Made by a program: the position numbers and the translations under genes. The notes under the pieces were generated by a model. It saw nothing but the letters and a program-made list of their open reading frames with translations. It searched no databases and was not told where the DNA came from. Of a stretch of DNA of 64,000 bases, positions 36,520 through 45,525 are shown piece after piece (within the stretch, counting starts at the first letter, position 1; each line of letters begins with the position of its first letter). The stretch is taken from NCBI GenBank assembly GCA_013399305.1, contig VXAI01000182.1, positions 813,197 through 877,196 of the forward strand, in the 5' to 3' direction. Source of the DNA: Rostratula benghalensis (Eukaryota; Chordata; Aves; Charadriiformes; Rostratulidae).

Positions 36520-37680
36520 CAGATTCCAGGCACGGAGCCGAGGGCAGGAGGGGAAAATCCACGGTGGCATTTGCTGCCCAAGTGCTCCCCTGCTCAGGCC
36601 ACCCCGCCCGAGTCACCGACGGAGGCGGAAAGCGACGACCGAGCCTTCTCCCGGGCGCGCCTCCCGGGCCCTGCCTGAAAAGAGGAGGAGGCGGGGGGGA
36701 GGGCGACCGAAACCGAAACACAACGGGAGAGTTTTATTCCGGGCTTTGCGTAAATTGCCCTGAAATAACGGGAAGACGCTGGGGTGCTTTCTGGCTGTTG
36801 CATTCGCGTGCTGTGCCCTGGCCTCAACCTGCCCGGCTGCATCAGCCCTCTCCAGCCGGTTTGCACGGAGGGAAAGGGCCCGGTGCTCTCCGAAGTGACC
36901 GGCAGGGATGCGGCAGCGGCCGGCAGGAACCCCGGAGACCGAGTGGTGGCGGCGGCGGCGGGGGTGGCAGCGGAGCGGCGACCTCGCACCTGCCCCGCCG
37001 CCGGAGAGTGGGGCTGTCCAGGAGGAGGTCGCCCCCACGGCTCCCGCAGCGGTCCCGGCCACCGGGCGGAGAGGAAGCCCCCGCCACGGCCCCCCTTCAC
37101 GTCAAGGTCAAAACTCGCTTTATCTTGCTCAATGCCCCACGACGGGGAGGCCAGGGCCGCGGCGATGGGCGGCTCTCACCGCTGGGGCAAAGCGGAGCGA
37201 CCGAGAAAGGCGGGCTTCGTTAGAGGCAGAAAGGGGAAGGGAGGGAAATGAGGAAAAACACGGGGAGGGGAAGACGGCAAGAAAAGAAGGGTTTAGGTGA
37301 AGAAAAGTGGAGCTCCTGGACAGCTCCAATGTCCTTTTCCTCTGCAGAAATCCAGACGGGTGAAAGCAAACCCGGCCCCAGCCACCTCCCGCAGCCGGGC
37401 AGTGCGGATCCCCGCAACCCCCAGACCCCCTCCGGAGCCCCGGTGGGAGCTCGCCACGGCGGACACGCAGAGCAGCCCAGCTATCACGCCGGAAGGATTT
37501 GTTCGCCAGGGCCCATCGTTTTGTACCGTGTCTTTTCCAATCGTTTGAAATAAATAACCGGCCAACAGACCTTCGGGAACCCTCGGGGACCCGCAGAGAT
37601 CCCGAAGTCCCAACGGCTCCCGCCGCTCACGGTGGGAACCGGAAGATTGGCACAAATTCTCGCAAGGAAACCCTAATAGG
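36520..37680. other. CpG-rich island upstream of NKX2-5
   Basis: Dense CpG and GGC/GCC repeats (notably 36900-37090) without an exon I can support. The open frames in all phases translate to low-complexity Arg/Pro/Gly sequence. It lies 3.7-4.9 kb upstream of the NKX2-5 ATG. Confidence 0.6.
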
Positions 37681-37689
37681 CTATTTCTG

Positions 37690-37860
37690 GACTACTGGCT
37701 CTTAACAAATCTATAGCACCTGAAGTGTTAGCACTCAATTAGTGACAAGGTTTCAAACCCCGGCGTTTACTGGTGAGGTATAAACAGAGTCCTCGGGAGA
37801 TAGCTGTGAATTAGAGCGGGAGGGGGCCCTGGACATTTTAACCGACTGGGATTAAGAGGA
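37690..37860. promoter_or_regulatory. Candidate NKX2-5 upstream element with NK2 and GATA motifs
   Basis: An AT-balanced stretch inserted between CpG-rich parts. It contains a full NK2-type site TGAAGTG (37721-37727), homeodomain-type CAATTAG just after it, and a WGATAR site AGATAG (37798-37803). NKX2-5 autoregulation and GATA input are established for this gene in vertebrates. That this piece is an enhancer is inference. Confidence 0.35.
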
Positions 37861-38739
37861 AAACTTTTTTAAAAGGCCCCATCTCTCCTCTCTAAACAGT
37901 CCGAGGTGTCGAAAGCTCAGGCGGAGAGAGGATGTGCTCTCCGGAGCTAATTGTGGGGTTGTTTTTGTTTGTTCGTTTGCTTTTAGCAATAAAAGTGGGG
38001 GTTTGGTTTATTTTTAAAAGAATCGCATATAGCAATCCCGGAGAGAAGCACCGAGCGGGTGCGGAAGACAACCCTCGCCTGCGAGGGGCCTTTCTAGACG
38101 CGGGGGCCAGACTCGGTCCCAGGAGGGCGGTGAGAACAACCTGCAAACTGCGGAGAGAGTAGGGCACCCCCTACTTTCCCCTTGCAGGCAGGAAAACGGC
38201 AGCGGCTTTGCTCACCCCGTTTCCACAACATACACCCACGGGGCCTGGATCCCGGCTGGGTGGGTGGGCTGGAGAAGGTATTTCAGGGGGCTCCTCCGGG
38301 GTCCTCCCTCCTTTTACTCCTTTTTGCCTGTTATTTAAGGCGATTCTAATATTGCACCCACTAGCCTGTAATCAAAAGAGACCACACAACGGGTATGCGG
38401 TTGCTCCACAGAGGGTAAAAGGGGTGCGGGAGATCTCGGAGTGAGGGTGATGCTTCCCCTCCACTCCTGCACCCGGGGGCTCAGCCGGGGAGGGCGCGCA
38501 GGTCACCCCGGGCTGGGCAAGACGGAGACCCGAGCCGCGGCGCCGGAGGACTGGAAGCAGAGACCGGTCGCCTTTGTGGCCTCTGCTCGGCTGCCATCGG
38601 CCGAGACGCCGTTTACAGTCGGAGCCTGGCTTCAGGGGGCTGCTGGAGAGAACCGGCAAAGAGGGAAAGGTGGGGGTTGGAAGGAAATGGGTGCTGAGCC
38701 CGGACCCGGAAAGTCCGTGAGCTGCTGTATGTCAGTAAC

Positions 38740-39105
38740 TTACTCATCAATCAGCCGGACACAGAGCAGACCTGGCCTCTCTTTGCGGAGTGTTTGCTTT
38801 TTCACCAATTATTGCGGCCCTGCAGCTCTTTTTGTTGATACAGTAGTTCTAAAAAGTGCTAATGTTCATTTATCAGGGGGCCGAGCCCGGGACTCCCACT
38901 AGTTGTGATTCTTCCAAAAATATAAACACGAAGAGAAGGGCTAAGGCTAAAGCCCCCATTTGTTTCTAAACTGCAGTATTAAAAGTGATGCATTGTTGAA
39001 GATAAAGCGGAGATAACGCTGTCTGTCTCCAATGAATGTCTCCCCGACGCATTAATGACATTCCAAATGATAGCTCCGGCTTATCGTTCAATTAATCACT
39101 TCCAC
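38740..39105. promoter_or_regulatory. Candidate cardiac enhancer upstream of NKX2-5 (GATA/SMAD/NK2 motifs)
   Basis: This low-CpG block between CpG islands, about 2.3-2.7 kb upstream of the ATG, is rich in developmental motifs. It has a PBX/HOX-like ATCAATCA (38746-38753), AAGTG (38854-38858) and four WGATAR sites (TTATCA at 38870-38875, AGATAA at 39000-39005 and 39011-39016, TGATAG at 39068-39073). A tandem SMAD-type GTCTGTCT (39021-39028) sits 4 bp after the GATA pair, and CACTT (NK2 core, reverse) lies at 39097-39101. GATA- and BMP/SMAD-dependent upstream enhancers of Nkx2-5 are known in mouse and chick. Equating this block with any of them is inference. Confidence 0.45.
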
Positions 39106-39119
39106 CCTCTGCAGCCGGG

Positions 39120-40440
39120 CCCACATCGATCGGGAGCCGCCGTGTGACGGCGGATCTGGAGGAAGCCCGTCAATCCTAAATTCACAGCAGTGCTGTCGGC
39201 CGGCAGCTCTCTCCTCCCGGTGGCCGCAGAGCCCGCCGGCGGGGCCGCCCCGCCGGGGATGCGCTCCGGGACCGGATCCCCACCGGGTCGGGGCCGCTTT
39301 CCCCTCCGGGTTCATCGGGCAGAGGGGAACCTCCGGGAAAGGCACTGCCTTCCGAGCTCCAGGCCCGACCCGGGAAGGGGTTTTTGGGGCCGGGATGGAG
39401 GAAGGGAGCGCCGTAACCCGTTTCTCCCGTCCCGAGGGAGGTGGGTACCCCCAAGACAAGGGAACCTGCGGCCGCGGGTCTAGATTTGGGGGGAGAATCA
39501 GGAACCTATCCCCATTAGCTTGTAATGAAAAGGAGATGACGGGGTTAGGAAGACCACCGGGCGGTGCAGAGGGCACGGGGTGCCGCAAACACCCGGCAGA
39601 ATCCTGCCACAAGCCCCTCTCTTGAGCCGAGCTGCCGAGGCTGCCTCCACTTTTCCCGAAGCACTTAACCCCTTCTCCTGCAACCGAGGAAAATCCCCTC
39701 CGAGTTGTTCCCCAGGGAATTCCGCAGGAAGCGCAGCCGCGAAGAGGAAGGTAGACGCTTGGCCGCCCTCCTCCCCTCATTAAATAGCAATATTTCAGGC
39801 TTCCCTGTACACACTAATGGCTCCAACTGTCATCGCAAGATCCGGATCTGGTTCGCGGACAAACCGCTCCCAGGACACCCGCAGACGGCGGCAAGCAAGG
39901 GGCTACGAGCGCCGGGGCTGCAGCTGCCACACTGGCCGGCGGGGTCCAAGAGAGCGGGACAAAAATCACAGCATCTCCCGTAAAAACATCCTCTACTGAA
40001 TTCCCCAGAAGGGAGCCCGAGGGTGCCGAGACACAAAATCTCGGGAAGGGAGCGAGAGAGGGGCCAGCAGCAAGAGCTGCCCGGAGAGGGGAGCTGCGGG
40101 CAGGTGCCCCTGTTTCCACTCACCCCGGAGGGTTTTTCTCCGGCTGCAAGAGGAGGAAGGACTTGTAAAATTCGCCCTGAGATGCCACGTCTTCCCCGGG
40201 CAGGGCCCAGCCGAGTAACACCCCCCCCAACTCACCGCATCCCCACAGGGCTTCTCCGCTCGGGTCCCTGGGCCCTGCCTTATCTCCCACCGCCCTCGAC
40301 AGCGCTGGGGCTCGGAGGGGACAAGCCCATCTCCTAAAGGAGATTTTTTATTTAATTTTTTCCCCCTCGCCCCCCGAAGCCAGAAAGCGCCGTAACGCCC
40401 CTCCTCAACCCGCGAGTTTCCCATTAAGATTTATTTAAGG
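39120..40440. other. CpG-rich island upstream of NKX2-5
   Basis: G+C-rich sequence with many CpGs, 1.0-2.3 kb before the start codon. A GATA motif (CTTATCT, 40279-40285) lies near its 3' side. Long open frames (up to 230 codons on -) show low-complexity translations and no known domain. Confidence 0.55.
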
Positions 40441-40665
40441 ACTCCAAGCACGTTAAATTAACGACCTCCTGCTTCTGGTGTGCGGAGCCGCTCCGCACCG
40501 GCGTTCGTCCCCAGCCGCAGCGCAGCGCCCGGCTGCTTTGACTTGCTCGTCTCTTGCCCTCAGAACCCCCATATTTTGTAAAGCCTCCAACCCACCTTTC
40601 TTGCAAACAGTGCTTTTGGGGGGGATTGTTTTATTTGAAAGCTTTACAAACGGGGGGGAACAGGG

Positions 40666-40690
40666 NNNNNNNNNNNNNNNNNNNNNNNNN
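40666..40690. other. Assembly gap (25 N)
   Basis: 25 undetermined bases following a G-rich stretch. The true length is unknown. It lies about 735 bp before the NKX2-5 start codon, so part of the proximal regulatory region may be missing. Confidence 0.99.
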
Positions 40691-40979
40691 GACACGACAC
40701 ACGACCTAACCAGCACTTCTCTCTCCAAAGCCACACAAGGACCATTTAGGGTCTCTCTCCCATCAGCTGGATTTTGCAGGCGTTTTGCTGCTTCAGAATG
40801 TCTGAATAAATCCTAAGAGAGGATTTCCCCTTGAGCGCGCTTCACACAACAGTGAACTCCCATTTTCTAGTTCCTACGATAGGATATTGCAGAATACTAA
40901 AAACGAAACCTCCATTCCCTCGCTTAAAAAAAAAATAAAAATGAAATCAGCACATATTTGGTTGATGGTTTCCCCCCGG

Positions 40980-41425
40980 CCTGTTTATTTAATCTGACTG
41001 CATGATAGATAGCATCAGATAGTGGCTTTGTACACATTAGGCCATTCTGGATTTTTTTTTTTTTTTTAATGGATCAACAAACTCAGCGGGGAAAAGCTGG
41101 ATAAATACAGTGCCGCCCCTTTAAATGAGTGGGGATGTTTTTGAGATGTATTACTATATTAGGTGACATGGAACTTTGCATCTCTCATACCATCACTGCA
41201 ATGTTGGCCAATAGAAAGCTAAAGTCACCCAAAAACTGCCTAGTCCCTCCTTCCCTTCCCTTATGGTCTGGTCCTACCTGCCTCCAGTGCACAAGTCAAG
41301 GCTACTCGCGGGAATGCTATGTGCCCCCTCCGTGAGCCCACGCTCCACCACTGCTCCAGGTTGGCTGCTCCTCACCTGCTTTTCCATGACCCTGGGCTCC
41401 GGCCGCTGCCCTGCTCTCCTCCGCA
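40980..41425 (+). promoter_or_regulatory. NKX2-5: NKX2-5 proximal promoter and 5' UTR region
   Basis: The stretch directly upstream of the ATG is less CpG-rich and shows a triplet of WGATAR sites within 20 bp (TGATAG 41003-41008, AGATAG 41007-41012, AGATAG 41017-41022). A TATA-like ATAAATA follows at 41101-41107, and a CCAAT box lies at 41208-41212 (in TTGGCCAATAG). GATA4/5/6 control of NKX2-5 is established in vertebrates. The transcription start is not fixed: one starting near 41130 would leave the CCAAT box downstream, so a start after about 41260 is equally possible. Confidence 0.5.
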
Positions 41426-41717
41426 ATGTTTCCTAGCCCTGTGACAACGACACCCTTCTCGGTCAAGGATATTTTGAACTTGGAACAGCATCAGAGCGGC
41501 CTGGCTTCCATGGAGCTCTCCTCGCTGTCCTCCCCCTCTTGCATGCTGGCCACCTTCAAGCAGGAGGCGTACAGCGCCGAGCCCCCGGCCCTCCCCGACC
41601 TGCGGGAGGAGATACCCGAGGCCCACCCGGCCAAAACCCCCGCCGCCTTCCCCGGCTCCTACTACGTTAAAAGCTACATGGAAATGGACTCGGCCAAGGA
41701 CGCTAAGGACAAGAAAG
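41426..41717 (+). CDS. NKX2-5: NKX2-5 coding exon 1 (TN domain)
   Basis: NKX2-5 is the nuclear NK2-class homeodomain factor that specifies and maintains cardiac progenitors and conduction tissue, working with GATA4, TBX5 and SRF. The ATG at 41426 has a purine at -3 (CCGCAATG) and opens MFPSPVTTTPFSVKDILNLE, which includes the TN (tinman/Eh1-like) Groucho-binding motif at about residues 10-21. The exon gives 97 full codons plus one base and ends KDAKDKK before a GGTAAAG donor (41718). The middle part carries MLATFKQEAY and FPGSYYVKSYMEMDSAKD, conserved in vertebrate NKX2-5. It lacks the alanine- and proline-rich expansion of mammals, which partly explains 299 residues here against 324 in human. 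Confidence 0.97.
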
Positions 41718-42504
41718 GTAAAGCCGGCGAGTAACGGCGGGGTTGGTCGGGACTCGCCGGTAGAGTTGGGAAAAAAAGGAGGGCAGGGGGAAGGCGACCC
41801 GCAGTCCGGGGCTGGGCTCTCGACCGAGGGAAGCTTGGGATCCCCCGGGGAGGCGGAGGAAGAGGGAACGTTCGGAGCTGCCGGGGGAAGGCACCGCGCC
41901 CGGTCTCAGAGCCCGGGGGAGGAAGAGCATCTTCATCCCTCTCCGGACCCCGCGGGACAGACGCTCGGCGGGGAGCGTCCCACCGTGCCCGGCCCGGGAG
42001 ACCCCCCTACAGCTCCCCCGAGTGGGGCAGGGGCCGCGGCCGCGCTGGCTGCCCGACGGGGCGGGTAAAACTACAGGATGATAGGCAAGGCCTCGAGTTT
42101 TTCCAGAAATTAGGCCACAAACCTGATTTGTAATTTTCTGGGCTGAGCGAACGGGGTCGGGGTGAGATTCGGTACAAAAGCTACATGCGATAAAGCCGCG
42201 CTGTGGCACAGGCGGTCGCGACTCACATCCGTGCACGGAGCATCCTTGTTTTCAAACAAACAAACAAACAAAAACAGACCGACAGAAAAATCGCTAAAGA
42301 GGTACTTAAAGAGCGGGACGGGGCCGGTCCCGCTGCCGCAGGAGCGGGTGGGCGCAGCGGCCTGCGGGACCGAGGAGGAAGAGTCGGGGAACAGCCAGGG
42401 GCACAGGGCTCACTCACGATGTATGTGGTTTATTGAACGTTGCTTTAATTATTACACATTTGTTTTCCTCCCCCTTCTTCCTTTGCCCATTTATTTTGCT
42501 GCAG
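41718..42504 (+). other. NKX2-5: NKX2-5 intron 1 (single coding-region intron)
   Basis: 787 bp, GT donor at 41718 and TTTTGCTGCAG acceptor ending at 42504, the conserved position between TN domain and homeodomain. The first 350 bp are CpG-rich. It contains a (CAAA)n repeat (42253-42274). Reading through the donor meets a stop after five codons (41732-41734), so intron retention would give a 102-residue protein without homeodomain. Confidence 0.9.
42253..42274 (+). repeat. (CAAA)n microsatellite
   Basis: Four perfect CAAA units and a fifth extended by A, within the NKX2-5 intron. Confidence 0.9.
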
Positions 42505-43112
42505 AACTATGTTCCCTGCACAAGAGCCTGGAGCAGGAAAAAAGAGACCTGGAAGATCCTGAGCGCCCCAGACAGAGGAAAAGGAGGAAACCTCGCGTCC
42601 TATTTTCTCAAGCCCAAGTCTACGAACTGGAGAGAAGGTTCAAGCAGCAGAAATATCTTTCGGCTCCCGAGAGAGACCACCTAGCGAACGTCCTAAAGCT
42701 CACCTCCACCCAGGTGAAAATTTGGTTCCAGAACCGAAGGTATAAATGCAAAAGGCAGAGACAGGATCAGACCCTCGAAATGGTGGGCATCCCTCCTCCC
42801 CGGCGGATAGCGGTGCCGGTGCTGGTGCGCGATGGGAAGCCCTGCCTGGGGGAGTCTTCTCCCTACAGTTCGCCGTACAATGTCAGCATTAACCCCTATA
42901 GCTACAACGCCTACCCCGCATACACTAATTACAACAGCCCTGCCTGCAACGCCAACTACAACTGCAACTACCCCTCTATGCAGACCATGCAGCCCTCGGC
43001 GGCCGGCAACAACTTCATGAACTTCAGCGTCGGGGACTTGAATTCAGTGCAGACGCCCATCCCGCAGGGAAACGCGGGGATCTCCACGTTGCACGGGATC
43101 CGAGCCTGGTAG
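42505..43112 (+). CDS. NKX2-5: NKX2-5 coding exon 2 (homeodomain, NK2-SD, Tyr-rich C-terminus)
   Basis: It completes the glutamate codon begun in exon 1 and continues [15 protein letters not shown]. The 60-residue homeodomain spans residues 124-183 (about 42582-42761), with [12 protein letters not shown] in helix 3. Tyr54 of the homeodomain is the NK2-class hallmark that selects the AAGTG core. The NK2-specific domain follows ([20 protein letters not shown], residues 192-211). A tyrosine-rich region with nine Tyr between residues 218 and 253 comes next, and the protein ends in the conserved GIRAW with a TAG at 43110-43112. Tyr54, the [11 protein letters not shown] block and the GIRAW end distinguish it from NKX2-1 and NKX2-2. 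No frameshift or missing key residue is seen. Confidence 0.98.
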
Positions 43113-43965
43113 AGCTGCCCCCCGCACCCAGCCCTCGCCCCTCCGTGGACCACGGCCACCGGCGAGACCGCGGGGCCGGGGATGGAGGGGCTTCGGCCGC
43201 GCCTGCGAGCCGGTCTCGGGACATTTCCAGGCTGCGGGGGGATGAGGACGGTTCAATGCAGCATCCCGGTGGGGTTCACGAGGGTGGCGGCCATTTCCAG
43301 CGGGGAATTCTTCACTATTTCCTGCGATCCCTGCGCTTCGGGCCGGGCGGGCAGCGCGCAGGGGGGGAGCTCGGCGCTGCCCGCAGGCCCCGACCCGTGC
43401 GCCCGGCCCTTCTCGCTCTCCCTTCTGCTGGGGTCTTCGCCCCGGTAATTCCCCTCCTTCCTTCCTAAAAAGCAGCCGGGAATTTGGCTTGTCTTGTTCC
43501 CAACGACAGCTAGCCCTACAACTCTCATTCTCTTTTTTCTTTGTTTGCTTTTTTTTTTTCCCCCCTCCAATTTTTATTCTATACTAATTATTATTGAGAT
43601 CCACATTTAATATTTTTGCACTTCCCGTACGGTCCCCGCTGTCCGGCCAGTCTAGCATCTCGCCGGCCTCCCCGTCTCCCCTTGCGAGGCTGCTTAACGC
43701 CGCCCTCGGCTGCGCTCCGCAGGCACCCGGTACCGGGTCTCGCCAGCGCACAGATGAGGACAGACCCCCACACACACCACGCCACCCCGGAGGAAGAACA
43801 CGGACACTCCGACCTGCCAGGTCCCCGTAGGGTTATGCACTAAAACGTGAGTTAGTATTGAAATGCACTGTCCGCCCCGCCGCCCATTCGTACGTGTTTC
43901 CCTTTGCTGTACAAGCTGATCGAGATCAGTGAGTTGTCATTAAAGAGAGTGGCTTAACCTTCCGC
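43113..43965 (+). other. NKX2-5: NKX2-5 3' UTR (inferred extent)
   Basis: About 850 nt of non-coding sequence from the stop to just past the ATTAAA at 43939. The first 330 nt are very G+C-rich. The rest has a T-run segment (about 43545-43575) and AT-rich TTTAATATTTTTGCAC (about 43607-43622). The open frames are CpG-island artefacts. Confidence 0.6.
43939..43944 (+). terminator. NKX2-5: Candidate NKX2-5 polyadenylation signal ATTAAA
   Basis: ATTAAA, the commonest variant signal, is the first good signal after the stop that is followed by a loss of UTR-like character. The downstream GT-rich element is weak (CTTCCTTGTGCGG at about 43975), so confidence is moderate. Confidence 0.5.
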
Positions 43966-44130
43966 GTCCCTGGCCTTCCTTGTGCGGCCCGACCCCCTCT
44001 CCCACCCCCAGAGTTCCCGGGCGACGGAGCCGCCCGCCCCGGGGGCTCTCACCGCCCGCCCGCTGCCGCCTCCTCCGCTCCGGGAGCGTTACCCTGCCGG
44101 TTTCCTCCCCCCTCGCTTTGTAATAGCCCT

Positions 44131-45435
44131 CCCGTAATTTTAGCATTTCTCATTTTGACGCCTGCAAACGGTGCTTCGATTTTAACGTCTTTCAAAACTA
44201 ATTTTAAAGCTGCTTTTTCAGCTCAGGACCACTATGCTGAAAAACCGGGCGGTACCACAGTGCACCGGCCGTGTCCCGTGCCCCAGCCGGGCTGGAGTTA
44301 GGGCCGGCCCCGTTCCCCTCTCGGCACTGACTCCCGTTGTTCCCAGTCTCCGGGAGCAGGGGGTGAGCGGCTGATTTCTTCCCTGTACAGAAAACCAATG
44401 CAAGGGGGGTACAAACGCCCCACGCCATAAACCAAGGGGATCGGGCTCTGCCGAAGGGGGAACTTCCCCCAGTGCATCCCCAGGTTTCCGCGGCCCCTCC
44501 GCGTCCTGTCCCCATGAGGACCCCCCACCTACCCCCAAACTGTCCAAGGACAGCGGCGGGGCTCCACACCGCCCTGGTCCCTGCCTCTCCTCTGCCTCGG
44601 CATCAGCCTCTCGGCCGTTTTTACAGTAGTCGCTATCAAATGTCAATTATTGGGAGTGAGAAACAACAAACATTGTAATTCAGCGCAGTCAAAACATCCT
44701 CTGAGCGTCTGAGATTGTCCGGCCCGGTGACAAGGCGATTAGAGGAACCTGCAACCTCTCCTGCCTTGCCCATATCGTTCCCATCAGTAAACAGGGATGG
44801 AGACAGGGTGGCTGTGGCCCTGGGACATAGGATGAAAGGCTGTCGGTGAATGGAAGCTGCCTGCAACCTCTATCCCTCCTTCCCAAGGGGACCAACCTCA
44901 CACACACACACCCCCAAGGTAGGATTGCACAGATAAGGAACTCCGACCTCCTTCCTATCTCTGGAAATGGAAGAGGAGCCTTGGGTGCTGCTCACAAAGC
45001 CCCTAATGCAGCATAGACACCTGTCTGGGGCTCAGGGCTGGGCAGAGGGTGGCCTTCTGCACACAGACATCCTGACTCTGCCTTGGGGGCACTCACCCCA
45101 GAGAGACAGAGGGACATCGGGTCTCTTACAACAAAGGGGACCAGACCCTACAAGCCCAAAGCAGGGACACAGGGCTTCCTGCCCATAAGTGCACAGGAGC
45201 CAGGGCCAGCCCAGGAAGAAGCAAAGGCTACTTCTCCTCCTCATTTGAAACCTCTCCAATCCCTTTGTCACTGGCTGCCATTATGATTTTTGCCTTCTTC
45301 CTACAGAGGCTTTGCGTTAGAAGGCTGAAGCAGATGCTGGAGAGTGAGCAGGTTAGCCAGAAGAAGCTTTAAGAGAGCTAAGAGTGTCTACCTTTCCAAG
45401 AGCCCTGGGCAAAGAGCATGGGAAGGGACAGAAGA
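44131..45435. other. Downstream flank of NKX2-5: no gene seen
   Basis: G+C content falls gradually. No exon is supportable. A compact group of transcription-factor-like motifs lies at 44633-44680, and a short CA-rich stretch lies near 44900-44912. Confidence 0.65.
44633..44680. promoter_or_regulatory. Motif-dense candidate element 3' of NKX2-5
   Basis: Within 48 bp there are CTATCA (GATA, reverse), CAATTA (homeodomain), AACAAACA (forkhead), CATTGT (SOX) and TAATT. This density suggests an enhancer core but is not proof. Confidence 0.25.
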
Positions 45436-45525
45436 AAGCCAGGTTTAAACTCTGGCACTGTTGGATGCCGTGAGGGAGTTACAGTTTGGTGCCTCAGTTT
45501 GCTTGATCTGTAAAATAAGCACAAA
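45436..45525 (+). repeat. Ancient MIR-like SINE fragment
   Basis: The order AGCCAGGTTTAAACTCTGGC, a gap, then GGTGCCTCAGTTTG and GATCTGTAAAATAAG follows the core and tail of MIR/CORE-type SINEs in sense orientation. It is highly diverged. Confidence 0.5.

Larger units (their letters stand above)
41400..44130. other. NKX2-5: CpG island over the NKX2-5 gene body
   Basis: Coding exons, most of the intron and the 3' flank up to about 44130 are G+C-rich with frequent CpG. This is typical of developmental homeobox genes, where the CpG-rich domain covers the entire gene rather than only the promoter. Confidence 0.65.

Noticed and set aside
36516..37223. 235-codon open frame on the + strand
   Set aside because: Gly/Arg/Pro-rich CpG-island artefact with several competing frames.
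39088..39780. 230-codon open frame on the - strand
   Set aside because: Same CpG-island effect; no domain, and frames on the other strand are similarly long.
42162..42504. Open frame running from the NKX2-5 intron into exon 2 in the coding phase
   Set aside because: It opens at a GTG, crosses the polypyrimidine tract and acceptor, and has no conserved sequence. The splice sites give the known NKX2-5 protein exactly.
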